A stretch of 36,338 nt of DNA from Candidatus Aminicenantes bacterium UBA2199 (lineage in GTDB: Bacteria; Acidobacteriota; Aminicenantia; UBA2199), in contig DCVB01000054.1 of the NCBI GenBank assembly GCA_002327965.1, positions 1 to 36,338 of the forward strand. Reading direction: 5' to 3'. Below, one piece after another: positions 23,020-30,651 of this stretch; position 1 is the stretch's first letter, and each line of letters starts with the position of its first letter. A program made the translations under genes and the position numbers. Under the pieces are notes generated by a model. That model did not search any database, was not told the DNA's origin, and was given only the letters and a program-made list of their open reading frames with translations.

Positions 23020-24176
23020 CCATGGGCAAAAACCACGACGTCATCGTCATCGGCGCCGGCTCGGTGGGCGTGCCGGCGGCCCTTTCCCTGGCCCGCGCCG
23101 GTGTCTCGGCGCTGGTGCTGGACGAGCTGGCCTCGCCGGGACAGATGAGCAACAAGAAGGCCATCGGCGGCATCCGCGCCACCCACTCCGACTTCGGCAA
23201 GATCAGGGTCTGCCAGCGCAGCATCGAGATCTTTGCCGGTTGGAAGGAGAACGAGGGCGACGATATCGGCTGGCTGAGCAACGGCTACAGCTATCCCGCC
23301 TACTCCGCCGGCATGGAAAAGAAGCTGAAGGAGCTGATGAAGGTGCAGCACGGCTTCGGCCTCGACATCCGCTGGGTCTCGCCGGAGGAATACAACGAAC
23401 TGGTGCCGGGGATCAGCATGGAGGGGCTGCGCGGCTCCACCTACTCGCCCGGGGACGGCAGCGCCTCGCCGCTGCTGGCCGTCAACGCCTTCTTCTTCAA
23501 GAGCCGCGCTGCGGGCGCCGAGTACCGCTTCAACGAGAAGGTCACGAGCCTGCGCCTGGACAAGGGCAAGGTGGCCTCGGTCGTCACCGACAAGGGCGAG
23601 TACGGCTGCGGCCAGCTGATCAACGCCGCCGGCAACAGCGGCCGCGACATCGCCCGGCTGGCCGGCCTCGACGTGCCCGTGGTCCCCGACAACCACGAGG
23701 GGGCGATCACCGAGCCGGTCAAGCGCTTCTTCGGCCCGATGGTGGTCGACATCCGCCCCGAGCCCGGCTCGGCCAACTACTATTTCTACCAGAACAACGA
23801 GGGGCAGGTCGTCTTCTGCATCACCCCCGACCCGCCCATCCTGGGCGTGCAGAACGAGTCGACATCGCTGTTCTTCCCCCAGGTGGCGAAGCGCATGGTC
23901 CAGCTGTATCCGCGGCTGGCGTCGCTGCGCGTGCGCCGCTCCTGGCGCGGCCAGTACCCCATGACCCCCGACGGCTTCCCCATCGTCGGCCGCGACGCGG
24001 CAGTCGGGAACTATATCCACGCCGTGGGCATGTGCGGCCAGGGCTTCATGCTCGGGCCGGGCCTCGGCGAGCTGCTCACGCGCATCGTCACGCACAAGGA
24101 GACCGCCGACGACGGCCGCATCCTGCAGAGTTTTTTGCCCGGCCGGGAATTCAAGGGAGTGGAAGCGCTTAAATAG
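23016..24176 (+). CDS. DAO-family FAD-dependent dehydrogenase small (catalytic) subunit
   Basis: 386 residues. The N-terminal FAD motif is DVIVIGAGSVGVPAALSLARAG; later come LINAAGNSGRDIARLAG, the DAO-type NHEGAITEPV turn, and the C-terminal GQYPMTPDGFPIVGR...AVGMCGQGFMLGPGLGELL that closes the flavin site. This is the subunit that oxidises the secondary or D-amino acid in SoxB/OoxB/hydroxyproline-dehydrogenase complexes. It is translationally coupled to the Fe-S subunit (ATGA overlap); ATG 23022 is an alternative with better spacing from GAGGGGG. Downstream there is only repeat-rich spacer. Confidence 0.9.
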   Translation: MTMGKNHDVIVIGAGSVGVPAALSLARAGVSALVLDELASPGQMSNKKAIGGIRATHSDFGKIRVCQRSIEIFAGWKENEGDDIGWLSNGYSYPAYSAGMEKKLKELMKVQHGFGLDIRWVSPEEYNELVPGISMEGLRGSTYSPGDGSASPLLAVNAFFFKSRAAGAEYRFNEKVTSLRLDKGKVASVVTDKGEYGCGQLINAAGNSGRDIARLAGLDVPVVPDNHEGAITEPVKRFFGPMVVDIRPEPGSANYYFYQNNEGQVVFCITPDPPILGVQNESTSLFFPQVAKRMVQLYPRLASLRVRRSWRGQYPMTPDGFPIVGRDAAVGNYIHAVGMCGQGFMLGPGLGELLTRIVTHKETADDGRILQSFLPGREFKGVEALK

Positions 24177-24194
24177 CAGAAGAAAGTGTCAAAG

Positions 24195-24398
24195 TGAAGG
24201 CCAAGTTCGACGTTCGATGTTCGAAGTTCGACGTTAAAAAGAAAAAGAAGTAGACAGTAGTCAGTTGACGATAGATGGTAAGAAAAGGCAAAAGGCAAAA
24301 GTAAAAAGGCAAAAGGGAAGATGACATTCCAAGGTAAAAAGTTTAAAGTAAGAAATGCCATTCACGGAAAAAAGGCGCTGAAGGGGCTTTCGTTTAGG
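24195..24398 (+). repeat. Composite heptamer element (left half)
   Basis: In order: GACGTTC/GATGTTC/GAAGTTC heptamers (24204-24235), AAAAAGAAAAAGAAG, GACAGTA heptamers, GGCAAAA heptamers (24286-24315), GGAAGATGACATTCCAAGG, AAAGTTT heptamers, and a 44-nt segment (24352-24395) identical to 26909-26952. It begins 19 nt after the dehydrogenase stop codon. Confidence 0.85.
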
Positions 24399-24460
24399 AA
24401 ATGGATATTCGGATCTGCGTGCCCGCCAGGAGAATGCCTTTGCACTGAATTCCTTTCTTC

Positions 24461-24532
24461 ACCACCACTATCACTATCACTACCACTGAGATCTAAAATT
24501 ACTTCCTGCTGACACTGACACTGACACTGATT
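24461..24532. repeat. CACTAT/CACTAC and CTGACA hexamer pair
   Basis: A 6-bp CACTAT/CACTAC array (24461-24487) followed by CTGCTGACACTGACACTGAC and a further ACTGA unit. The same two arrays occur in the same order at 213-285 and 25668-25734. Confidence 0.75.
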
Positions 24533-24534
24533 CA

Positions 24535-24564
24535 TTGAGATAAAACCCCGGCAAATTCTATTTA
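24535..24564 (+). promoter_or_regulatory. Predicted promoter of the first KNH-like gene
   Basis: TTGAGA (24535-24540), 18 nt, TATTTA (24559-24564). The arrangement and several spacer bases are shared with the promoter of the paralogue at 25739-25768. Confidence 0.5.
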
Positions 24565-24589
24565 TCTTACAAAGAAGATGGAGGAAAAC

Positions 24590-25294
24590 ATGAAAAAAAC
24601 CATCATCCTTTCTGCGGCCATGCTGGCTGTATGCCATTTCGCCTGGGCGCAGGACGCTCCCCAGCCCCAGCAAAAAACGTCCGTCCAGGCCGTCAAACAG
24701 GTATTCATCACCGTCCTGCAGCCCAACGGCGGGGAAAAAGTGCTGCGCGGCGCGCAACAGGCGATTCAATGGAGGGCCACCGGCGATATCGGCAAGCCCA
24801 CCATCCAGATCAGGAAGGACGGAGTCGTCATCCATACTTTTTCCCGGGTCACAGCCATCGGCCCGCTGAGTGGAAATCGTTGGCGCTGGACCTGGAACGT
24901 ACCGGCCACGGCGGCCGAGGCTGATCATTACAAGGTGCGCGTGGTCTCCGAGGACGGCCGCGTGGAGGATGAAAGCAACAATCCCTTCTCGGTGGTGAAC
25001 AGCAAGATCGAGGTGTACATGCCGAGGGCCGGCGCCCGTTTCCGCCGCGGCTCGACCATGACCATCCATTTCCGTTGCTTCAACGTCACGCAGAACCTCC
25101 GGGTCTACCAGGCGGGCTACACCCAGCACGCCATCGCCGCGAACGTGCCCCCCGACCGCGGCACGGTGGAATGGCGCAACGTGGGATTCAGCGCCGACGG
25201 CACGGTGCGGTTCGCAAGGGGCAACCACATCATCGTCGCCACCATGGACGGCACGGTCTACGGCTACAGCCACCCCTACGAATTAACCGAATAG
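24590..25294 (+). CDS. Secreted Kre9/KNH-like beta-sandwich protein, paralogue 1
   Basis: 234 residues with a signal peptide (MKKTIILSAAMLAVCHFAWA|QD). Domain 1 (about 32-130) matches the Ser-Thr-rich/Kre9-KNH-type module: ITVLQPNGGEKVLRGAQQAIQW, an RWRWTWNVP turn, YKVRVVSEDGRVEDESNNPFSV. Domain 2 (about 135-234) starts IEVYMPRAGARFRRGSTMTI and looks like a second, divergent beta-sandwich (FRCFNVTQNLRVY). A surface or periplasmic binding/adhesive role is possible, but none is proven. GGAGG precedes ATG 24590. It is a tandem paralogue of the gene at 25794-26492. Confidence 0.85.
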   Translation: MKKTIILSAAMLAVCHFAWAQDAPQPQQKTSVQAVKQVFITVLQPNGGEKVLRGAQQAIQWRATGDIGKPTIQIRKDGVVIHTFSRVTAIGPLSGNRWRWTWNVPATAAEADHYKVRVVSEDGRVEDESNNPFSVVNSKIEVYMPRAGARFRRGSTMTIHFRCFNVTQNLRVYQAGYTQHAIAANVPPDRGTVEWRNVGFSADGTVRFARGNHIIVATMDGTVYGYSHPYELTE

Positions 25295-25296
25295 AA

Positions 25297-25655
25297 GAAG
25301 ACGGTAGACGGCAGGAAAAGGCAAAAGTAAAGGCCAAGTTCGACGTTCGAGGTTCGACGTTAAAAAGAAAAAGAAGTAGACAGTAGACAGTAGTCAGTAG
25401 GAAGAGAAGGCACAGGGCGTAAGGCAAGACAAAGGCAAAAGGGAAGATGACATTCCAAAGCAAAAGTTTAAAGTTTAGAGTAAAAAGTTTAAAGTAAAAA
25501 ATGCACTAGGCGTAAGGCGTAAGGTGCAGGGCGTGGGGAAGAAGTAAGAGATAAAGAAGTAGAAGAAATGAACGAAATCGTTTGAAGGTTCACGGTAGAC
25601 GGGAAAAGAGAAATTCCACCTTGAACCTTACGCCCTATGCCTTACACCGATTGCC
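25297..25655. repeat. Composite heptamer element with partial inverted copy
   Basis: 25338-25500 repeats the left-half order (GACGTTC heptamers, AAAAAGAAAAAGAAG, GACAGTA heptamers, GGCAAAA-type units, GGGAAGATGACATTCCAAAG, AAAGTTT heptamers). Then come GCGTAAG heptamers (25508-25535). An inverted CGGTAGACGGGAAAAG block (25600-25615) and an inverted CCTTACGCC array (25618-25648) follow, so the GCGTAAG family faces itself across about 90 nt. Confidence 0.75.
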
Positions 25656-25667
25656 GATGCAGTCATG

Positions 25668-25768
25668 CTGACACTATCACTACCACTAATTTCGTTAAAT
25701 TTCCTGCTGACACTGTCACTGTCACTGACATTGATATTTTGAGATAAAGCACCGATAATTCCTATTAC
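25668..25768 (+). promoter_or_regulatory. Hexamer arrays and predicted promoter of the second KNH-like gene
   Basis: CTGACACTATCACTACCACT and CTGCTGACACTGTCACTG arrays (25668-25734), then TTGAGA (25739-25744), 18 nt, TATTAC (25763-25768). The whole upstream layout repeats that of the paralogue at 24461-24564. Confidence 0.55.
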
Positions 25769-25793
25769 CCTTCCAGACAAGATGGAGGTCATT

Positions 25794-26492
25794 ATGAAGA
25801 AAAGCACCCTTCTTATTGCTGCCATCCTGGTGGCCATGCCGTTCATCCAGGCCCAGGATCCGCCGCAGATTCAGCAGAAGACGACCATCCTGATGCCGCC
25901 GCGGGTGATCATCACCGTGGTCCGGCCCGAGCGCCACGAACAGGTCTTGCGCGGCGAGCAGCAGATGATCCAGTGGGCGACCATCGGCGACATCGGCCGG
26001 CCGACGATCGAGATCAAGAAAGGCGACGCCGTGGTGCGGTCCTATGCCCTCGTCACGCCGGTGGGTCCCATCGCCGGCAAGTGGCGCTGGACCTGGGACG
26101 TGCCGGCGGACCTGGCCACGGGCACCGACTACCGGGTGCGGGTGGCAGCGGAGAACGGCCGGGCCTCCGATCACGGCTCCTATTTCAGCGTGGTGGCCAG
26201 CAAGATCGAGATCTACATGCCCCGCGCCGGCTCTCATTTCCGCCGCGGCTCGACCATGACCATCCATTTCCGCTGCTTCAACGTCACCCAGAACCTGAAG
26301 GTATATCCGCTGAACTACGCCAACTATCCGATCGCCGTCAACATTCCCCCCAACACCAGCCTGGTGGAATGGCCCACGGCGGGCACCAGCCCCGACGGCA
26401 GGGTGATCATGCCCACGGGCGGACGCATCATCGTTTCGACCATGGACGGTTCGGTTTTTGCTCAGAGCCACGCCTACACGATCGACGACTAG
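25794..26492 (+). CDS. Secreted Kre9/KNH-like beta-sandwich protein, paralogue 2
   Basis: 232 residues with a signal peptide (MKKSTLLIAAILVAMPFIQA|QD). It has the same two-domain layout as its neighbour: IITVVRPERHEQVLRGEQQMIQW, KWRWTWDVP, YRVRVAAENGR, then IEIYMPRAGSHFRRGSTMTI and FRCFNVTQNLKVY. The first domains have diverged, but the segment encoding FRRGSTMTIHFR is identical at DNA level to paralogue 1 over about 36 nt, third codon positions included. GGAGG lies before ATG 25794. Role unknown; the upstream region and repeats are duplicated along with the gene. Confidence 0.85.
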   Translation: MKKSTLLIAAILVAMPFIQAQDPPQIQQKTTILMPPRVIITVVRPERHEQVLRGEQQMIQWATIGDIGRPTIEIKKGDAVVRSYALVTPVGPIAGKWRWTWDVPADLATGTDYRVRVAAENGRASDHGSYFSVVASKIEIYMPRAGSHFRRGSTMTIHFRCFNVTQNLKVYPLNYANYPIAVNIPPNTSLVEWPTAGTSPDGRVIMPTGGRIIVSTMDGSVFAQSHAYTIDD

Positions 26493-26529
26493 CGGATTCA
26501 GGGCGCAGAATGCTGTGAGACAGACGCTA

Positions 26530-27066
26530 GACGCCAGACGTTCGATGTTCGACGTTAAAAAGAAAACAAAGTAGACAGTAGGCAGTAGGAAGACAAGGCA
26601 AAAGGCAAAAGTAAAAAGGTAAAAGTGAAGACCAAGTTCGACGTTCGATGTTCGAAGTTCGACGTTAAAAAGAAAAAGAAGTAGTCAGCAGACAGTAGGA
26701 AGAAAAGGCAAAAGGCAAAAGTAAAAAGGCAAAAGTGAAGACCAAGTTCGACGTTCGATGTTCGAAGTTCGACGTTAAAAAGAAAACAAAGTAGACAGTA
26801 GACAGTAGACAGTAGGAAGACAAGGCAAAAGGCAAAAGTAAAAAGGCAAAAGTGAAGATGACATTTCAAGGTAAAAGTTTAAAGTTTAAAGTACAAAGTT
26901 TAAAGTAGGAAATGCCATTCACGGAAAAAAGGCGCTGAAGGGGCTTTCGTTTTGGAAATTGGAATTTGGAATTTGGGATTTGTTTGGAATTTGGTGCTTG
27001 GTGCTTGGAATTTTAGTCTTACTATTGCTTCTTTTCTTCCCTTAAACCGTAAACCGTCAACCGATT
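26530..27066 (+). repeat. Longest composite heptamer element with ~110-bp higher-order tandem units
   Basis: Three successive units (starting about 26537, 26631 and 26741) each run GACGTTC heptamers, AAAAAGAAAA, GACAGTA heptamers, GGCAAAA heptamers, ending AAAAGTGAAG; the last unit is 7 bp longer because of one extra GACAGTA. Then GATGACATTTCAAGG, AAAGTTT heptamers, the 44-nt core (26909-26952) identical to 24352-24395, TTGG-type heptamers, the AGTCTTACTATTGCTTC linker, and CCGTAAA heptamers ending at 27066, 36 nt from a minus-strand stop. The 26493-27101 spacer holds no gene. Confidence 0.85.
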
Positions 27067-27101
27067 CCCTTCATTTCTTGCTGACTGCTAACGTCTAACA
27101 T

Positions 27102-27524
27102 CTATAGCAGTTGTTTTCCAACCGCCGCCAATACCGAGAAGACGATGGCCCACAGGACCGACCCCGCCGCCAGCCATGGCAGGAGCCTCCTTGGCGGCGC
27201 GCCCAGGACCAGGCCGAAGGCCGCGCCCAGCGGCGAGCCGACCAGCAGCGGCGCCAGCAGCCCCCAGCCGATGACGCCGTAGCGCTGCCAGACGCGCCAG
27301 AGCAGCCCGCGCTTCTCCTCGAGCTGCTCGCGCTTTTTCCGCTTCTGCAGCCAGGCCTTCACCCGTTCCCCCAGCAAAACGACGACCGTGCCGCCGCATA
27401 CGGCACCGGAAGCAGCGACCAGGCAGACCAGCACGGGGTCCAGGCCCATGGCCACGCCGGCGGGCGCCGCGGCCCAGAGCTCGGCCACGCCCAGGGCGAA
27501 GAGGGTGATCAGTTTCCAGGGCAT
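27102..27524 (-). CDS. Small multipass membrane protein
   Basis: 140 residues with about four hydrophobic helices (7-25, 30-52, 82-105, 113-135) and a basic cytoplasmic loop (KAWLQKRKKREQLEEKR). The pattern ELWAAAPAGVAMGLDPVL, with the paired half-helices, recalls the small multi-drug export (Sm_multidrug_ex) or DedA-like families, but I cannot decide. AAGGAG lies 7 nt before ATG 27524. It is transcribed away from the barrel/symporter operon. Confidence 0.75.
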   Translation of the reverse strand: MPWKLITLFALGVAELWAAAPAGVAMGLDPVLVCLVAASGAVCGGTVVVLLGERVKAWLQKRKKREQLEEKRGLLWRVWQRYGVIGWGLLAPLLVGSPLGAAFGLVLGAPPRRLLPWLAAGSVLWAIVFSVLAAVGKQLL

Positions 27525-27616
27525 TTCCCGACTCCTTGCGCGACGCCATTGTATCCCGTCGGTCGCGGCAAGTAAACCGGCGTCGCGCCCTTTCCGGCGC
27601 CGGGCGGCCTCGCCGA

Positions 27617-27645
27617 TTGCTTTTTCCGCCGTTTTGCGGTATTTT
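27617..27645 (+). promoter_or_regulatory. Possible promoter of the barrel/symporter operon
   Basis: TTGCTT (27617-27622), 17 nt, TATTTT (27640-27645), about 75 nt before the ATG. Confidence 0.4.
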
Positions 27646-27720
27646 TGTCTTTCGCCGCTTGCCGCCCTCTTGAATCGCTTCAGGGAAGAAACGGTACAAC
27701 ATCATCCAGCGGGAGGAAAA

Positions 27721-29037
27721 ATGGTCCGTGAACTCAAGGCCTTGCTCATGGCCCTGGTCATTATCGCCGGCGCGGCCCTGCCGGCGCCGGTCCAGGCGCA
27801 GGAAACCCGGGACACGGCGCGCCTGAAATTCTACTTCTGGGAACGGATCCGCCAGGAGAGCTGGGACAACACCATGAGCCTCGACGAGGCCGCCGGCGAC
27901 TCCAGCTCCTATGTGCGCCTGCGCACCAGCCTCGGCGCCCTGTGGACGCCGGGCCAATCATGGGATGTCCACCTGCGCCTGACCAACGAGAACCGCGTCT
28001 ACCTGGCCCCGAAACTGGACCCGCGGCTGAAGACCGACTTCAACGTCCACGAGGTCATCTTCGACCAGTTGTACCTGCGCTGGAAGAATCCCGGCCGCCT
28101 GGGGCTGACCGCCACGCTGGGACGCTTCGACATGATGCTCGGCGAGGGCTTCCTGGTCATGGACGGCGGCCCGCTCGACGGCTCGCGCTCGGGCTATTTC
28201 AACGGCCTGCGCCTGGATTATGCACTCAGAAACAAGAACGCCCTCACCTTCTTTTTCATCCGCCAGCCGCGAACCGACACCCTGCTGCCGGTCATCAACG
28301 ACAGGGAGCAGGCCATGGTCGAGCAGGAGGAGCAGGGGGTCGGGATCTATTTCAGCGGCCGGGCGAAGCGAACAGGCCTGGATGCCTACCTGTTCCGCAA
28401 GGACGCCTTCGCCCACGGCCCGCTGCCCAAGGGGGCACTGCACGTGGCCGGCGGCCGCGTCGTCCACCCGTTCACGGAAAAGCTGTCGCTGACCGCCGAG
28501 GGAGCCCTCCAGCTCGGGACGCTCGGCGACAGGAACCGCAGCGGCCTGGGCGGCTATTTCCACCTCGACCACAAGCCGGGCCGGCGCTTTCCCGTGCCGG
28601 CGCAGCTGACCGTAGGCGGCATCTACCTCAGCGGCGACGACCCGGCCACCCCGCGCTTTGAAGGCTGGGACGCCGCCTTCAGCCGCTGGCCGAAATGGAG
28701 CGACTCGCTCATCTACCTGCAGGCCAGGGAGACGCGCGTGGCCGACTGGGTCAACTTCGCCTCCCTCTACGCCGGGGCGGTGTTCGAGCCGGCCGAGCGG
28801 GTGAAGGTCCACCTGACCTGGCACAGGCTGTCGGCCCCGGAAAAGACCGCCCCCTCGGCGCTGCTCAGCGGCGGCGGCAGGGAGCGCGGCAGCCTGCTGA
28901 TCGCCAAGATCGCCTACGACGTCTCCGCAAACCTGGCCGGCCGCCTCATCTGGGAGTACTTCGATCCGGGCAGTTTCTACGCCGCCGGCGCCGATGCCTT
29001 TCACTGGCTGCAGTTCGAGTTGTTCTTCCGCTTTTAA
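27721..29037 (+). CDS. Outer-membrane beta-barrel (alginate-export/porin-like)
   Basis: 438 residues. A signal peptide (MVRELKALLMALVIIAGAAL, cleavage near VQAQ|ET) precedes a chain of alternating amphipathic strands with aromatic girdles (LKFYFWERIRQES, YVRLRTSLGALW, WDVHLRLTNENRVYLAP, LYLRWKN, LGLTATLGRFDMMLGEGF). It ends in FELFFRF, with the C-terminal phenylalanine used for barrel assembly. The strand pattern and length resemble the alginate-export family. GGGAGG is just before ATG 27721. The symporter gene follows after 15 nt, so the pair probably forms an uptake route across both membranes (inference). Confidence 0.88.
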   Translation: MVRELKALLMALVIIAGAALPAPVQAQETRDTARLKFYFWERIRQESWDNTMSLDEAAGDSSSYVRLRTSLGALWTPGQSWDVHLRLTNENRVYLAPKLDPRLKTDFNVHEVIFDQLYLRWKNPGRLGLTATLGRFDMMLGEGFLVMDGGPLDGSRSGYFNGLRLDYALRNKNALTFFFIRQPRTDTLLPVINDREQAMVEQEEQGVGIYFSGRAKRTGLDAYLFRKDAFAHGPLPKGALHVAGGRVVHPFTEKLSLTAEGALQLGTLGDRNRSGLGGYFHLDHKPGRRFPVPAQLTVGGIYLSGDDPATPRFEGWDAAFSRWPKWSDSLIYLQARETRVADWVNFASLYAGAVFEPAERVKVHLTWHRLSAPEKTAPSALLSGGGRERGSLLIAKIAYDVSANLAGRLIWEYFDPGSFYAAGADAFHWLQFELFFRF

Positions 29038-29052
29038 AACGAGGAGAAAAGC

Positions 29053-30495
29053 ATGATCCTGAAAATCACGGTATTGACCCTTTACGTGCTGGCCATCGTG
29101 GCCATCGGCGTCCTGCGCGGCAGGAAAACCACGACTTTCCACGACTTTTTCCTCGGCGGCGGCAAGATCGGCCCCTGGATGACCGCCTTCACCTACGGCG
29201 CCGCCTATTTCTCGGCGGTGATCTTCATTGGCTTCTCGGGCAAGATCGGCTGGCAATTCGGCTACTCCGGCGTGTGGATCGCCGTGGGCAACACCCTGGT
29301 CGGGGTGCTGCTCGCCTGGTGGCTGCTGGGCTGGCGGGTCAAGAAGATGTCGCAGGAGACCGGGGTCAGCACCATGGCCGAGTATTTCGAGAAACGCTAC
29401 CAGAGCCGGTTCATGAAGATTTTTTCCGCCGTGGCCGTGTTCGTCTTCTTCATCCCCTACTCGGCCGCCGTGTTCATCGGACTCTCCTACCTGTTCCAGC
29501 TGAACTTCGGCACCGAGTTCTGGCACGCCCTGGCCTTCATGGGGCTGTTCACCGCCGTTTACATGGTGCTGGGCGGCTACAAGTCGATGAGCACGATCGA
29601 CGTCCTATTCGGCGTGCTGATGCTCATCGGCGGCGGCGTGTTCATTTTCAGCGTCGTCGGCAAGGCCGGAGGCCTGGCCGCGGGCACGGCCCAGCTCACG
29701 GCCATCGACCCCAGGCTGACCTCGGCGATCGGCCCGCCGGGCATTTGGCCCCTGTTCTGCCTCGTGTTCCTGACCTCGGCGGCGCCGTTCGCCATGCCGC
29801 AGCTGGTGCAGAAGTTCTACGCCATCCGCGACCGCCGGGCCATCCGCGCCGGCATGTGGATCTCCACGGCCTTCGCCCTGGTGCTGACGACGATCGCCTA
29901 CTTCTCCGGCAGTTTCTCGCGGCTGCTGCTCACGCCCGAGAACGCGCCCGGCGCCTTCGCCGCCGGCCAGCCCGTCTTCGACGCCCTGGTGCCCGAGCTC
30001 ATCGCCAAGGCGGTGCCGTCCTCGCTGATCATCTTCATCATGCTGCTGATCCTGTCGGCGTCGATGTCGACGCTGGCGGCGCTGGTGCTGGTCTCCAGCT
30101 CGTCGGTGGCCAAGGACCTCTACGCCGGCTTCGTCAACCCCCGGGTGTCCGACCGCAGCCTGACCCGGCTGATGCGCTTCCTCAGCGCCTTTTTCATCCT
30201 GCTGTCGGTCATTCTCGCCTACCTGCGGCCGGAGACCATCGTCTCCATCCTGGGCATCTCGTGGGGCGCCATCGGCGCCGTGTTCCTGGGACCGTTCATC
30301 TGGGGGCTGTTCACCAAATGGGCGAACCGCTTCGGCGCCATCACGTCGTCGGTCCTGGCCCTGTCCGTCTGCCTGGCCATGTATTTGGCGGGCCGCCCCT
30401 CGCCCGAGGCCGGCACGGTGGGCATGATGGTGTCATTGGCGGCCACGCCGCTCTTCAGCCTGTTCGGGAAAAAAGTCAAAGGGTTAAAGAGTTAA
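29053..30495 (+). CDS. Sodium/solute symporter (SSS family)
   Basis: 480 residues with about 13 membrane helices. Family marks: FHDFFLGGGKIGPWMTAFTY in the first loop/helix 2, ETGVSTMAEYFEKRYQSRFM, and GGYKSMSTIDVLFGVLM, which corresponds to the SSS GG-x-x-T/S-D signature around the sodium site. The substrate cannot be read from the sequence; relatives carry sugars, amino acids or organic acids. GAGGAG lies 8-9 nt before ATG 29053, directly after the barrel gene. The last codons (VKGLKS) and the stop codon lie inside a GGGTTAA/AGAGTTAA octamer array that continues into the spacer. Confidence 0.92.
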   Translation: MILKITVLTLYVLAIVAIGVLRGRKTTTFHDFFLGGGKIGPWMTAFTYGAAYFSAVIFIGFSGKIGWQFGYSGVWIAVGNTLVGVLLAWWLLGWRVKKMSQETGVSTMAEYFEKRYQSRFMKIFSAVAVFVFFIPYSAAVFIGLSYLFQLNFGTEFWHALAFMGLFTAVYMVLGGYKSMSTIDVLFGVLMLIGGGVFIFSVVGKAGGLAAGTAQLTAIDPRLTSAIGPPGIWPLFCLVFLTSAAPFAMPQLVQKFYAIRDRRAIRAGMWISTAFALVLTTIAYFSGSFSRLLLTPENAPGAFAAGQPVFDALVPELIAKAVPSSLIIFIMLLILSASMSTLAALVLVSSSSVAKDLYAGFVNPRVSDRSLTRLMRFLSAFFILLSVILAYLRPETIVSILGISWGAIGAVFLGPFIWGLFTKWANRFGAITSSVLALSVCLAMYLAGRPSPEAGTVGMMVSLAATPLFSLFGKKVKGLKS

Positions 30496-30640
30496 AGAGT
30501 TCAAGGGTTGAAGAAGCAAGCGCCCTGACAATGAAAACATTGTAGAAGAGGAAATGGGCAAATGAATTGATGGGCAGCAGCCCTGGCCGCGAATTTTTTT
30601 TCTGAACCCTTCAACTCTTCAACCCTTCTACCCATCAACC
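30481..30640. repeat. Facing octamer arrays between convergent genes
   Basis: GGGTTAA/AGAGTTAA/AGAGTTCA/AGGGTTGA units (30481-30514) face CTTCAACTC/CTTCAACCC units (30608-30640). The arrays are reverse complements of each other and could form a long hairpin between the symporter and methyltransferase stops, possibly ending both transcripts. Confidence 0.6.
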
Positions 30641-30651
30641 AGGTCTGGGTA

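Noticed and set aside
26537..26858. CRISPR-like array
   Set aside because: Units are about 110 bp and wholly repetitive inside; there are no unique spacers and no cas genes.
27958..29526. Long open frames opposite the barrel, symporter, Lrp and dehydrogenase genes
   Set aside because: Same effect of high third-position GC; none has recognisable motifs or ribosome sites.
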